Of a DNA stretch of 64,000 nt, positions 1 through 8,102 are shown one piece after another. The DNA is from Hymenobacter puniceus (GTDB lineage: Bacteria; Bacteroidota; Bacteroidia; Cytophagales; Hymenobacteraceae), in assembly GCF_014333525.1 (NCBI RefSeq), contig NZ_JACSCX010000002.1, positions 744,001 through 808,000 on the forward strand. Direction: 5' to 3'. The stretch's first letter is position 1, and the number at the start of each line of letters is the position of its first letter. A program made the position numbers and the translations under genes. The notes beneath the pieces are model-generated. The model ran no database searches, was not told the DNA's origin, and saw only the letters and a program-made list of their open reading frames with translations.

Positions 1-185
1 AAAGGCAATGCAGCGATAGGCCGTGCAAAAGCAGCGCAACGCAAACCGCCCCCGGTAACCCCTACAAGAAGGAGAGTGGGCCGACGGTACTTAACATCTG
101 ATTTGGTATATATTTATACCTTGCCCGTAACTGCCTGGGAACTAATGCTTGTTAGCGGTACGTATTTCATACTCATCGAGCAACT
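1..185. other. Left-edge non-coding region upstream of the TPR histidine kinase
   Basis: No convincing gene is seen here; the short open frames overlap the kinase gene out of frame. The stretch becomes AT-rich toward the kinase start. A perfect 6-bp inverted repeat, GGTATA-TATT-TATACC, lies at 105-120 and could be part of a promoter or operator, but no full Bacteroidota promoter (TTG, about 20 bp, TAnnTTTG) could be placed. The preceding gene lies outside the window. Confidence 0.4.
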
Positions 186-2279
186 ATGCTATTTGGCCTC
201 TTACATGCGCTGCTTGCCATTCGGAGGCGGATGCTATGGGGGCTTCTGTGGCTGCTAGCAACTACTGCTGCACCAGCGCAGCCGGTAAGTGGTTCAAAGC
301 AAAGCACAACGGCTGTTGCGCAATACCTGCGGAAAAGCGAGGAATTGCTGCCGCTGAATCCGGCGGCAGCATTGCTGCAGGCAGAGCAGGCGCTGCACTT
401 GGCCGCTGTCAGTGGTCCGTCCGTCGAGGTGGGAGCTGCTTATCTAGCCATTGGGGCAGCATATCAGGCCCAGCAACACCACGAGCCGGCCTTGCGCTAC
501 TGCATGCGGGCATTGCGCCTGTATCAGCAATTACGCAATAAGCCCGGCCATGTACGGGCGCTACGCTTATTGGGCCGGGCTCAGTATCTGCAAGGCGACA
601 CAGGCCAGGCACATGACACATACAGGCAGGCGTTGGCACTAACGCTGGCTTTGCAGGACCCTAGCGCAAAAGCACTGCTATATGGCAACTTGGGAGAGCT
701 GTATGGTGCCGGAGAGCAGTGGCGGCGGGCCCTGCGCAGCCACGAGCAGGCATACACAGAGTGGCAGCAAGCTGGCAGCCTTCCCGGACAGGCTCAGGCC
801 CTGAATGCCATCGGGCTGGCACATCACCAGTTGCGGCAATATAGTCGCTCGTTGTATTACCTGCGTCTTTCGTTGCAGCAAGCCCAGCAACTCAGTGACA
901 GTACCAGCACCGGTGAGGCGCTGGCCAGCACCGGGCGCGTATACCAGGACGTAGGCAACTATGAAATGGCTATGAGTTTTTACAACCAGGCCATCAGCCA
1001 ACTGCCACAGCAAACGCCGCCAGTGCGGCGGGCGGCGGCCTTACAATCCTTGGCGCTGGTGCAGGATTCGCTTTCCTATCGGGTAGCCGCCATCCGTACC
1101 TTAGAACAAGCCCTGCCATTAGCTCAGCAAGCCGGCTCTCCGGTTCAGATTAGCGCCATATACCAAAAGCTCGCCAGCCTATACCAGCGCGAAAACAACT
1201 ACCCGCAGGCGCTGGCGGCGCTACGCCGCTATTCCGATTTGCAGGATAGCGTGTTTGCCGAACAACGCTCGGCCCAGATTGCAGAGTTGCAGACGCGCTA
1301 TGAAAGTGAGAAGAAAGGGCGCGAGATTCAGCTGCTGCTGAAAAACCGGCAAATCCAGGATGCCAGTCTGCACCGCCAGAAACTGTTGCGCAATGCCATG
1401 GCAGTAGGAGCCTTGCTGCTGCTGCTGACAGTGGCGGCCCTGTACCGGGGCCGCCGCGAGCAGGCCCGCATCAACCGGCTGCTGCAACGAAAAAACCGGG
1501 CCATCAACCGGCAAAAACAGGAGCTGAGCCACCTCAACCGCACCAAGGATACGCTGTTCTCTATCATTTCGCACGATCTGCGTAGCCCGCTCAGTTCACT
1601 CTATTCCATGCTCACGCTGCAGAGCATCGGCAACCTGCCGCCCGAGCGGATGGCAACGCACACGGAACGACTAAGCCGCACACTCGATGTAACCTTACGG
1701 CTGCTTGATAACCTGTTGAACTGGTCGGCAGCGCAAATCCAGGGCGACAAGGCGCGCCCCGAAAGAATTGAACTGCAGACTGCTGCCGACGAGGCATTGG
1801 CACTGCTTGCGGGGGATGCTGAGCGCAAAAATATCGGCTTGCACACCCAGCTACCAGAGCAATGCCTGGTGAGTGCCGATGTGAACATGCTGCGTCTGGT
1901 ACTGCGCAACCTGATAGGCAATGCCATTAAGTTTACGCCGGCCGGTGGTACCGTAACCCTGGCTGCTCGTCTTCAGCAGGCAGGAGTGTGGGAAGTATCA
2001 GTGGTGGATACCGGCGTAGGTATTGCCGCACCCGACCAAGCCCGGATTTTCGGCGAAACTGGTTTGCATTCCACCCTGGGCACTGCCCGGGAGAAAGGAA
2101 CTGGGTTGGGCTTGCGGCTATGCAAGGAGTTTGTAGAGCGCAACGGAGGACGAATCAGCTTTGAGTCGGTGCCGGGGCAGGGCAGTACCTTCCGGTTTAC
2201 ATTGCCGGCTGCGGTGCCTGAAGTGCTGCCAGTACCTCCTGTTGCATCAGGGCCAGCTATTGCTGCTGCCGCCGGATAA
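186..2279 (+). CDS. Tetratricopeptide-repeat sensor histidine kinase
   Basis: A 697-residue membrane-bound sensor kinase. The N-terminus is a hydrophobic signal or anchor ending near APAQ (about residue 32). A long TPR array follows (about 60-370), then a coiled coil, one transmembrane helix (about 401-422), a HisKA dimerisation domain with SHDLRSP (phospho-acceptor His463) and a HATPase domain with the N box NLIGNAIKFTP, the G1 box DTGVGI and the G2 box GTGLGL. This is a common Bacteroidota layout in which periplasmic TPRs act as the sensor. The 3' end overlaps the convergent LytTR regulator by 23 bp, suggesting the two form a system, although HisKA kinases more often pair with other regulator types. 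The signal sensed is unknown. Confidence 0.9.
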   Translation: MLFGLLHALLAIRRRMLWGLLWLLATTAAPAQPVSGSKQSTTAVAQYLRKSEELLPLNPAAALLQAEQALHLAAVSGPSVEVGAAYLAIGAAYQAQQHHEPALRYCMRALRLYQQLRNKPGHVRALRLLGRAQYLQGDTGQAHDTYRQALALTLALQDPSAKALLYGNLGELYGAGEQWRRALRSHEQAYTEWQQAGSLPGQAQALNAIGLAHHQLRQYSRSLYYLRLSLQQAQQLSDSTSTGEALASTGRVYQDVGNYEMAMSFYNQAISQLPQQTPPVRRAAALQSLALVQDSLSYRVAAIRTLEQALPLAQQAGSPVQISAIYQKLASLYQRENNYPQALAALRRYSDLQDSVFAEQRSAQIAELQTRYESEKKGREIQLLLKNRQIQDASLHRQKLLRNAMAVGALLLLLTVAALYRGRREQARINRLLQRKNRAINRQKQELSHLNRTKDTLFSIISHDLRSPLSSLYSMLTLQSIGNLPPERMATHTERLSRTLDVTLRLLDNLLNWSAAQIQGDKARPERIELQTAADEALALLAGDAERKNIGLHTQLPEQCLVSADVNMLRLVLRNLIGNAIKFTPAGGTVTLAARLQQAGVWEVSVVDTGVGIAAPDQARIFGETGLHSTLGTAREKGTGLGLRLCKEFVERNGGRISFESVPGQGSTFRFTLPAAVPEVLPVPPVASGPAIAAAAG

Positions 2280-2997
2280 GCGTACGGTTCACAATCCGTT
2301 CTGTTACCCGCTCACGGTAGGTCTGGCCTAGCGGCAAGGCATGGCCTCCCACCCGCACTTCCAGGTTGCTCACCGACTCAATCCGGGCAGAGTTTACCAG
2401 GTAAGACCGATGGGTGCGAATGAACATGCCAGCCGGCAGCTGCTCTTCCAGATTTTTCAGGTTGACCAGGGTAAGGTGCGTGCGGCCGTCGGCGGTGTTA
2501 ATCTTGGTGAAGTCTTTAAGTGCTTCAATGTACAGTACGTCGCGGTAGTGCAGGCGCACAAACTGGGCGTCAGTACGGATAAAAAAGGAGCCCCATCCCG
2601 CCAGTGTATCCTGCTTAGGGTCGTTTTCCGGCGAGTTGGCCCGCAGGATACCTGCTACTTTATTTACAGCTTTAAGGAAACGGTCCAGTGAAATGGGCTT
2701 CAGCAGGAAATCAATTACATCAAGGTTGAAGCCCTCCATAGCATATTGCGGATGAGCCGTCATGAGCACCACTAGTGGCGGGTGGTGAAGCGAACGAACC
2801 AGGTCCAGGCCACTCAGGTGAGGCATCGTGACATCAGAAAACAGCACCTGTACGTCATTGCTGAGCAGGTAGCGGTGGGCCTCCAGCGGGTCAGTGAATG
2901 TTGCTTTCACGTCCAGAATGTCCGTCATGGACACATAGGCCTGCAACAGGTCCAATACCAGCGGATCATCGTCGAGAAGCAGGCAGGTAATCTTCAT
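2257..2997 (-). CDS. LytTR-family response regulator
   Basis: A 246-residue regulator with an N-terminal receiver domain (acidic pocket LLDDD, phospho-acceptor Asp55 in FSDVTMP, Thr80, Lys100 in LLKP) and a C-terminal LytTR DNA-binding domain (FIRTDAQFVRLHYRDVLYIE, then RTHRSYLVN). I start it at the ATG at 2997, giving MKITCLLLDDD; the longer frame adds 11 residues that fit no receiver domain. It is convergent with the TPR kinase and overlaps its last 23 bp, so the two may be partners even though they cannot share a promoter. LytTR proteins usually activate nearby or surface-related genes; the target here is unknown. Confidence 0.9.
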   Translation of the reverse strand: MKITCLLLDDDPLVLDLLQAYVSMTDILDVKATFTDPLEAHRYLLSNDVQVLFSDVTMPHLSGLDLVRSLHHPPLVVLMTAHPQYAMEGFNLDVIDFLLKPISLDRFLKAVNKVAGILRANSPENDPKQDTLAGWGSFFIRTDAQFVRLHYRDVLYIEALKDFTKINTADGRTHLTLVNLKNLEEQLPAGMFIRTHRSYLVNSARIESVSNLEVRVGGHALPLGQTYRERVTERIVNRTLIRRQQQ

Positions 2998-3282
2998 GAA
3001 AGAACGGGAAGAAGCAGGAGATAGGGTCAAGATAGTAGAGTTTTGGAGAGTATGAGATATTTTCTATAAGAAGAAATCAATCTTAACGGCAAATATTACC
3101 ATATACGTCTACTTTTTGGTGCTATTGCTCTACTTTACTGACTTATAATCAGTGGCTTCACTTAACTTATAGAATAGCCCTGATGCCAAACTGCTGGCGG
3201 CTGAAGTATTGGATTTGCTTGTTCTGCTTACCGTTTACCGCGCCCTGTTTCTTTTCTGCCTGCACACCTCGTTTGTACTGTC

Positions 3283-3846
3283 ATGAACCCGGCTTACCTC
3301 CCCGCTGCCGCGTTGCCCCCGGTTGTGTTGGGCGTCGCGCTTACAATTGGTTTGCACGAAGGCCTGCGCCGGTCGCTGCACACAGTCTTCGGCTTGAAAA
3401 CCCGCGCCATCAATATGCGCATTGACCCGAGTATGGATCTGATTTTCCTGTGCGAAGTTACGCTGCCCGGCACACTAGCCTGCCTGGCGGCTCTCACGCG
3501 GCCCGGTATTACCGCCGTGGCGCTACGGGAAGCTCATCTGGAATGGCAGCCTGATCCGGCGCATCCTATCGGGCGTGGCACCTCCACACTGGCGGCGCTG
3601 GAAAGCGGCAACTGTTTCCTCACGGCTAATACCCGGAAAATTCCGATTGCCTCGTTTTCCGCCGCCGACGTGCACCCGACCCGCGTGGATATGGAGCTTC
3701 AGGGGCGGCCGAACTTGCTGGAGTACCTGCGCTCCGATTGGTTTACGCTGGAAATATCCGGTACCAACCGGCGGCGGCTTACCCGGCCATTGGGCTTTAG
3801 TGCCGTCCTGGAATTCGACCTGCAAATGAGTCCGGAGCTAAGCTAG
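3283..3846 (+). CDS. Hypothetical protein, 187 residues
   Basis: I do not recognise a family. The start at 3283 is an ATG preceded by GTC; the first 25 residues are moderately hydrophobic (PPVVLGVALTIGLHEGL) and could be a weak anchor. The rest looks soluble and mixed alpha/beta, with segments such as DLIFLCEVTLPGTLACLAAL, LESGNCFLTANTRKIPIASF and NLLEYLRSDWFTLEISG. Codon use (third-position G/C preference) matches the neighbouring genes, which supports coding. It stands alone, followed by a bidirectional terminator at 3867-3902 shared with the convergent HMA gene. Confidence 0.6.
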   Translation: MNPAYLPAAALPPVVLGVALTIGLHEGLRRSLHTVFGLKTRAINMRIDPSMDLIFLCEVTLPGTLACLAALTRPGITAVALREAHLEWQPDPAHPIGRGTSTLAALESGNCFLTANTRKIPIASFSAADVHPTRVDMELQGRPNLLEYLRSDWFTLEISGTNRRRLTRPLGFSAVLEFDLQMSPELS

Positions 3847-3866
3847 ATTTGCTGGGTAAGACCAAT

Positions 3867-3902
3867 AAAAAGCCTCTCTGCGAATGTGCGGAGAGGCTTT
3901 TT
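3867..3902. terminator. Bidirectional terminator
   Basis: AAAAAGCCTCTC (3867-3878) and GAGAGGCTTTTT (3891-3902) form a 12-bp stem with A and T tracts at its ends, so it can stop transcription from the hypothetical gene on the plus strand and the HMA gene on the minus strand. Confidence 0.85.
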
Positions 3903-3909
3903 GCTGGTG

Positions 3910-4293
3910 CTACTCGCCGCCGGTATGGATAGCATTGGTTTTTTTGCAGCAGTCAGGCAGGCGGTTGTAGGCGCGGGCTTCGGCAACCTGCCCATCAGCG
4001 TCGTAGCCGGTTTTCTGCACAGCCGAACGCAGTGTGGTTGGGGTGGTTTTGTCGGGCCGGTAGCTGACGGTGAGCACCTGCGTAGGCACATCAAGCACGG
4101 CAGACTGCACACCCTTTTCATACGCCATAGCCTTTTCAAGGCGGGTTTTGCACATGTCACATACGGCGGAAGTCTTTAGCTTCACCTGTTCGGTAGCAGG
4201 GCCCTTGGTTTTGGCCGGTACGGGTGTCTGAGCCCGTGCGCTGAAGGAAACGAGGCTGATAGCCGAAAGCAGAGAGAATTTCAGGAAGTTCAT
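3910..4293 (-). CDS. Secreted heavy-metal-associated (HMA-like) domain protein
   Basis: A 127-residue protein with a signal peptide (MNFLKFSLLSAISLVSFSARAQ) followed by a single HMA/CopZ-like ferredoxin-fold domain. The metal loop is AVCDMC (Cys45 and Cys48), so the CxxC pair is kept while the usual preceding Met is absent. The core shows LEKAMAYEKGVQSAVLDV and LRSAVQKTGYDADG, as in copper chaperones. An extra cysteine pair (DCCKK) near the C-terminus could add ligands. It lies downstream of the TonB-dependent receptor and the HYC_CC_PP gene on the same strand, so all three may handle a metal, possibly copper, in the periplasm. The metal identity is inference. Confidence 0.85.
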   Translation of the reverse strand: MNFLKFSLLSAISLVSFSARAQTPVPAKTKGPATEQVKLKTSAVCDMCKTRLEKAMAYEKGVQSAVLDVPTQVLTVSYRPDKTTPTTLRSAVQKTGYDADGQVAEARAYNRLPDCCKKTNAIHTGGE

Positions 4294-4408
4294 AGCAAGT
4301 TACGCAACGCTGCCGGGCAGCAAGAAAGCAAAGGTGAAGCCAGGGGTACCGGCAAATCACTTAACAAATACACCGCCAGAAGCGTGCCGATACTCTGGCG
4401 GTGCGAAA

Positions 4409-6757
4409 TTATTCCAGCCGGAAACGCAGGCCAGCGTAGGTGAGGCGGCCGAATGTAGGCCCCCACACCATTGCAGCATCAAAGGCCGGGCTGAATGGTG
4501 CGGCTGCCCCGGTAATAGGAGTAGGCTGGCGGAAGTTGGTTAGGTTTTCAATGCCGGCATACACCTCAAAGCGCTTGAAAGCGCGGGTCACCTGGGTGTT
4601 GAGCAGCGCAAAACGGCGCGCGTAAGGCAGCTGCATTTCGTCGGTGCCGTGCTGGTGGCCCAACTCGCTGGGATTGTAGGCCAGTGGGCGGCGACCATAG
4701 AGCTGCATGGTCAGGTCGGCGCGCCATTTGTCGAAGGCCGTAGCGTAGCCCACGTTGAAAAACAGGCGGTGCGGCACCGTCAGAGGCCGCGGGAGCAATA
4801 CGTCGGAGTAGGTGGTCTGCACATCGAGGTACTTGTAGGCCGCTTTTGCGGTGAGGCCTTTCACAGGCTCTATCTGCACCTCGGTCTGGAAGCTACGTGA
4901 GAAGGACCGTCCGCCGGCCGCCAGGTTGCTGATCAGCAGTAAATTGGGTGAGCTGTACATATCGGCTATCACCTGGTTCTGAAACTCGGTGTGGTAGTAG
5001 TCGGCCACGAAGGTGGCGGGGCGGCTGGCCACTGTGAAGTATTGCGTGAAGCTGCCGCCTACGTTCCAGGCCTTTTCGGGCTGCAGGTTGGGCGCAATCA
5101 GGAATTCGCGTGAGCTAAGCAGGGCGCTGCTGTTTTCGGCAATGGGGTTGGCCACCCGAAAGCCCGTACCGGCTGCCAGCCGCAGCACCGTGTTTTTGGT
5201 AGCGTCGTACTTCACATTGAAGCGGGGCGTGAACTGCCAGCCGTAGAGGTTGTGGCGGTCGAGGCGCAGGCCACCCACCAGCGTGAGGTTGCGCGCGTTC
5301 TGGTAGGTGTACTCAACGAAGGTGCCGGGCACATTTTCCAGGCGGTTGCGGTGCTCCCGGGCGTAGCGTTTCTCAGGCGTATCGGTGGCATACGCAATGC
5401 CCTGGCTGAAAAACTCCCGGTAGTCGTCGTGGAGGTAGCTTAAACCCAGGCGGTAGGTGTGGGCCGTGGTGCCCAGTACGCTCTGGAATAGCAGCGTAGC
5501 CAAACCGGTGCGCTGGGTGCCGTCGTACTGGCGGATGGTGCGCTGGGTGCTGGTCGGCGTCAGGATGCGGCCGTAGGAGTAGTCGGAGCTGAAGTTGTGG
5601 GACGTACCGCTCAGCAGCAGCCCCAGGCTCTGATAAGGCCGGCCGCGCCAGGTATAGGAGGTTTTGGCGTAGCCGGTGTAGCGAGTGGTGCGAGTCGTGA
5701 AGCCATAGTCGCGCTGGTAGGCTTCAGCGCCTTTCGGGCGGAAAGCCAGTTGCCCGCCTTCCCGGGTTTCGCGCAGCGCGCCCAGCCCTGCTTCACTCAC
5801 TAAGCCGTTGCCCGACTGATATTTCCACTTGTTGAACAGGTTGTACTGCGTGGTCAGCGGCAGGTCCATGAACCCGTCGGTGTTGCGGTCCACACGGCGG
5901 CTCAGGTGGTCAGTGTGAAGTAAAAAAGCCGTGCTAACCTTCTTGCTTAGCGGCGAGGCCAGATTCAGGTTCAGGTCGAATTTGCCCAGGTCGTTGGCGT
6001 AAGCGTTGAAGAACAGCCGCTCGGCCTTATCAGGTTCCTTGAGGCGGATATTGACTTGCCCGGCAATGCTTTCGTAGCCATTCACCACCGAGCCCATACC
6101 TTTGATGATGTCGATGCTCTCAATCCAGGTGCCGGCCAGGTAGCCCAGGCGGTAGGGCGTGGCCAGCCCGCGCAAAGCCGGCAGGTTGTCCACGGTCAGC
6201 AGCGAGTAGGCGCCATCCAGCCCCAGCAGCTGAATCTGCTTGGCCCCCGACACCGCATCGGTGGTGGAAACTTCCACCGCGGCGTTGGTTTCGAAGCTTT
6301 CGGCCAGGTTGCAGCACGCCGATTTGGTTAGGTCGCGGCTGGTTATCACCTGGGTGTTGGTGGGCGTGAGGGCCGAGTACGCCACGGCGCGGCCTTCCAC
6401 TTTCACTTCGCCCAGCTCAGTGCCGGGCTGCAAAGCCACCCGCACATAGGGGGGGCCGATGGCGGCTACGGCCACGGTATCGGCGCGGTAGCCGAGGGCG
6501 TTGATGATGAGCCGGCTGGCCTCGGCGCGGGCCGGGCGGGCTAATGAGAACTGGCCGGTAGCGTTGGTAGTGGCAGCCTCGGTGGTGCCAAGCCAGCGCA
6601 CCACGGCGCCGGGCAGCGGGGTGGCAGCGGCGGCATCCGTCACCTGGCCCCGCACCGGAGCAATACTATCAGTGGAAGATTGGGCCGAGGCGCTAGCAGC
6701 CGCGCCCAGCACCAAGCCGAGAGTAGCCGCCAGCAGAGGCGCAGAAATAGAAGGCAT
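4409..6757 (-). CDS. TonB-dependent receptor with carboxypeptidase-regulatory-like N-domain
   Basis: A 782-residue outer-membrane receptor. It has a signal peptide (to about residue 26, SASAQ), a carboxypeptidase-D regulatory-like beta domain (about 35-115, PVRGQVTDAAAATPLPGA), a plug domain (about 130-250, with TWIESIDIIKGMGSVVNGYE and IAGQVNIRLKEPD) and a 22-strand-type barrel to the C-terminus. Such receptors import chelated metals or other nutrients using TonB energy. A Cys-Cys pair (SACCNLAES) in the plug is unusual and could bind metal. It lies between the HYC_CC_PP gene upstream and the HMA gene downstream, which points to a copper or related metal substrate, but no direct evidence fixes the ligand. 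Confidence 0.93.
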   Translation of the reverse strand: MPSISAPLLAATLGLVLGAAASASAQSSTDSIAPVRGQVTDAAAATPLPGAVVRWLGTTEAATTNATGQFSLARPARAEASRLIINALGYRADTVAVAAIGPPYVRVALQPGTELGEVKVEGRAVAYSALTPTNTQVITSRDLTKSACCNLAESFETNAAVEVSTTDAVSGAKQIQLLGLDGAYSLLTVDNLPALRGLATPYRLGYLAGTWIESIDIIKGMGSVVNGYESIAGQVNIRLKEPDKAERLFFNAYANDLGKFDLNLNLASPLSKKVSTAFLLHTDHLSRRVDRNTDGFMDLPLTTQYNLFNKWKYQSGNGLVSEAGLGALRETREGGQLAFRPKGAEAYQRDYGFTTRTTRYTGYAKTSYTWRGRPYQSLGLLLSGTSHNFSSDYSYGRILTPTSTQRTIRQYDGTQRTGLATLLFQSVLGTTAHTYRLGLSYLHDDYREFFSQGIAYATDTPEKRYAREHRNRLENVPGTFVEYTYQNARNLTLVGGLRLDRHNLYGWQFTPRFNVKYDATKNTVLRLAAGTGFRVANPIAENSSALLSSREFLIAPNLQPEKAWNVGGSFTQYFTVASRPATFVADYYHTEFQNQVIADMYSSPNLLLISNLAAGGRSFSRSFQTEVQIEPVKGLTAKAAYKYLDVQTTYSDVLLPRPLTVPHRLFFNVGYATAFDKWRADLTMQLYGRRPLAYNPSELGHQHGTDEMQLPYARRFALLNTQVTRAFKRFEVYAGIENLTNFRQPTPITGAAAPFSPAFDAAMVWGPTFGRLTYAGLRFRLE

Positions 6758-6818
6758 ATAGTCAGGAAGTTAGCGTTCATTCAGAAGAAAACAGCTGGTG
6801 CAGCACACAGCAGTTTCA

Positions 6819-6840
6819 GCCGGCCTGAACCCAGGCCGGC
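6819..6840. terminator. GC-rich intercistronic hairpin
   Basis: GCCGGCCTG (6819-6827) and CAGGCCGGC (6832-6840) form a perfect 9-bp stem with a 4-base loop between the HYC_CC_PP gene and the TonB-dependent receptor. There is no U tract, so it may be a weak attenuator or an mRNA-stabilising hairpin rather than a full terminator. Confidence 0.5.
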
Positions 6841-6852
6841 CCTGAATAGACG

Positions 6853-7302
6853 CTAGACGACCAGCACCTGAATGAAGGCCAGCAGCTGCCGGCCCGCCCG
6901 TGTGGGTGGCGAGCTGTCGGAGGCGTGCCAGACCGCGGCGTGGGCCACGAGGGGCGCCGGAAACAGTGTGGGCCAGGCAGTAGTTGGCAGCCAATCAGCA
7001 ATGGCAGGAAGAGGCAGCAGCTTCACCCAAGTTAGCTCCGGCGCGGGCACATCCAGCTTGTGCAGATGCGCCTGGAAGTCGCAGCAGGTACTCTTCAGCT
7101 GAGCCTTGGTGGGTTGAAGCAGGGCTTCCGGTTTGGTTTCGGCAGCCGGGCAGCGGTGCTCTGGGGTGCTGAACACCACAGCCGTGCTGTGGTAGCCGCT
7201 CTGCCGGCAGGTATGCTGTAGCACCGCCATGCCCACAGAAGCAGTGAGCACCAGCAGCGCCAGTAGCGCACTGAATAGCCGATGGGAGAGGGGACGCGTC
7301 AT
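6853..7302 (-). CDS. HYC_CC_PP-family protein
   Basis: A 149-residue protein with one N-terminal hydrophobic helix (about 10-28). The three motif blocks that name this Bacteroidota family are present in variant form: HTC (30-32) in place of HYC, a CC pair at 73-74 in STCCDF, and PP at 132-133 in SSPPTRAGRQLLAFIQ. It is probably exported and membrane-anchored. The family is found next to TonB-dependent receptors and HMA proteins, as here, and the paired cysteines suggest metal or disulfide chemistry; the function is not established. A near-consensus -7 element (TATCTTTG) sits only 9 bases before the start, implying a very short leader. Confidence 0.75.
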   Translation of the reverse strand: MTRPLSHRLFSALLALLVLTASVGMAVLQHTCRQSGYHSTAVVFSTPEHRCPAAETKPEALLQPTKAQLKSTCCDFQAHLHKLDVPAPELTWVKLLPLPAIADWLPTTAWPTLFPAPLVAHAAVWHASDSSPPTRAGRQLLAFIQVLVV

Positions 7303-7310
7303 GAGCGTTA

Positions 7311-7318
7311 CAAAGATA
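7311..7318 (-). promoter_or_regulatory. Candidate -7 element for the metal-related gene set
   Basis: The minus strand reads TATCTTTG, matching TAnnTTTG exactly. No well-spaced TTG was found (a TTTG lies 26 bp upstream), so this is a partial match. It would produce a nearly leaderless transcript. Confidence 0.4.
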
Positions 7319-7570
7319 CGTAACCCAAGGCAGGCTTACAGAGGCAAAGCATCTAGGTGTGCCAGGTAAAGTGTGCCAGGTGAAGCCCGGCGGCCAGTAA
7401 GCTTAACAGTGGATGGAGCGGAACCGACGTGCTGGTGTCTGACATTCTGTCAAGTATGCTGAAACAGATGCTTGCAACGTATTCCAATGAGCTTAGTATT
7501 GCGCTAAATATGCGGTTTTTAGCGTTTAAACGGCGTTTTCAGGGAGTGGTAGAAAATGGTAAATAGTGGT

Positions 7571-7600
7571 TGCCTTTTCTACGGCATTGTGTACTTTTGC
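7571..7600 (+). promoter_or_regulatory. Promoter of the dcw cluster (mraZ)
   Basis: TTG at 7571-7573, a 19-bp spacer and TACTTTTG at 7593-7600 match the Bacteroidota consensus (TTG, 19-21 bp, TAnnTTTG). Transcription would start near 7606, about 23 bases before the mraZ ATG at 7629, which supports that start over the longer frame from 7566. Confidence 0.8.
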
Positions 7601-7628
7601 TATCATCCCTCACCTGTGCCCACCAAGT

Positions 7629-8102
7629 ATGCACCTGCTCTCCGGCGAATACGACTGCAAGCTGGACCCGAAAGGGCGGCTGGTGCTGCCGGCCAAGGTG
7701 AAGAGCAGCCTGCCGGAGGCGTCCGGCAACCAGTTGGTGCTGGTGCGGGGCTTTGAGCCCTGCCTGGTGCTCTACCCGCGGGAAGCGTGGCGCGTGATTC
7801 ACGACAAGGTGATGGCGCTCGACGAGTTCAACGAAGAGTACCGGCAGTTTCAGCGCAACTTCTTCCGGGGCATGACCGAGGTGGAGTTGGACAGCATCGG
7901 GCGGTTTATGCTGCCGGGCTCCATGCGGCGCTACGCCGGTCTGGAGAAGGAGGCCATTATCGTGGGCCTCGGCAACCGCTGCGAAATCTGGGATACCACC
8001 CGCTACGACGAATACCTCATCAAGGACCAGCAGAGCTTCTCGAAGCTGGCCCAGAAATTTCTCACCACCGAAACCGGGCCTGGCGGCTCTCTGGCCGCAT
8101 GA
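7629..8102 (+). CDS. mraZ: Transcriptional regulator MraZ
   Basis: A 157-residue protein with two SpoVT/AbrB-type half-domains (LDPKGRLVLPA near the N-terminus and LDSIGRFMLPGSMRR in the middle). MraZ proteins form ring oligomers that bind repeats in their own promoter and control the division and cell wall cluster they head. The start at 7629 gives MHLLSGEYDCKLD, the normal family N-terminus, and follows a consensus promoter; the upstream extension is rejected. The stop overlaps the rsmH start (ATGA), so translation of the two is probably coupled. Confidence 0.95.
   Translation: MHLLSGEYDCKLDPKGRLVLPAKVKSSLPEASGNQLVLVRGFEPCLVLYPREAWRVIHDKVMALDEFNEEYRQFQRNFFRGMTEVELDSIGRFMLPGSMRRYAGLEKEAIIVGLGNRCEIWDTTRYDEYLIKDQQSFSKLAQKFLTTETGPGGSLAA

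Larger units (their letters stand above)
7303..7628. other. Intergenic region between the divergent HYC_CC_PP gene and mraZ
   Basis: This holds the minus-strand candidate -7 element at 7311-7318 and the mraZ promoter at 7571-7600. The middle (about 7340-7560) contains a short direct repeat of GTGCCAGGT (around 7355 and 7372) and AT-richer sequence but no gene I can support. A direct-repeat MraZ operator, known upstream of mraZ in other bacteria, could lie just before mraZ but was not identified with certainty. Confidence 0.5.
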
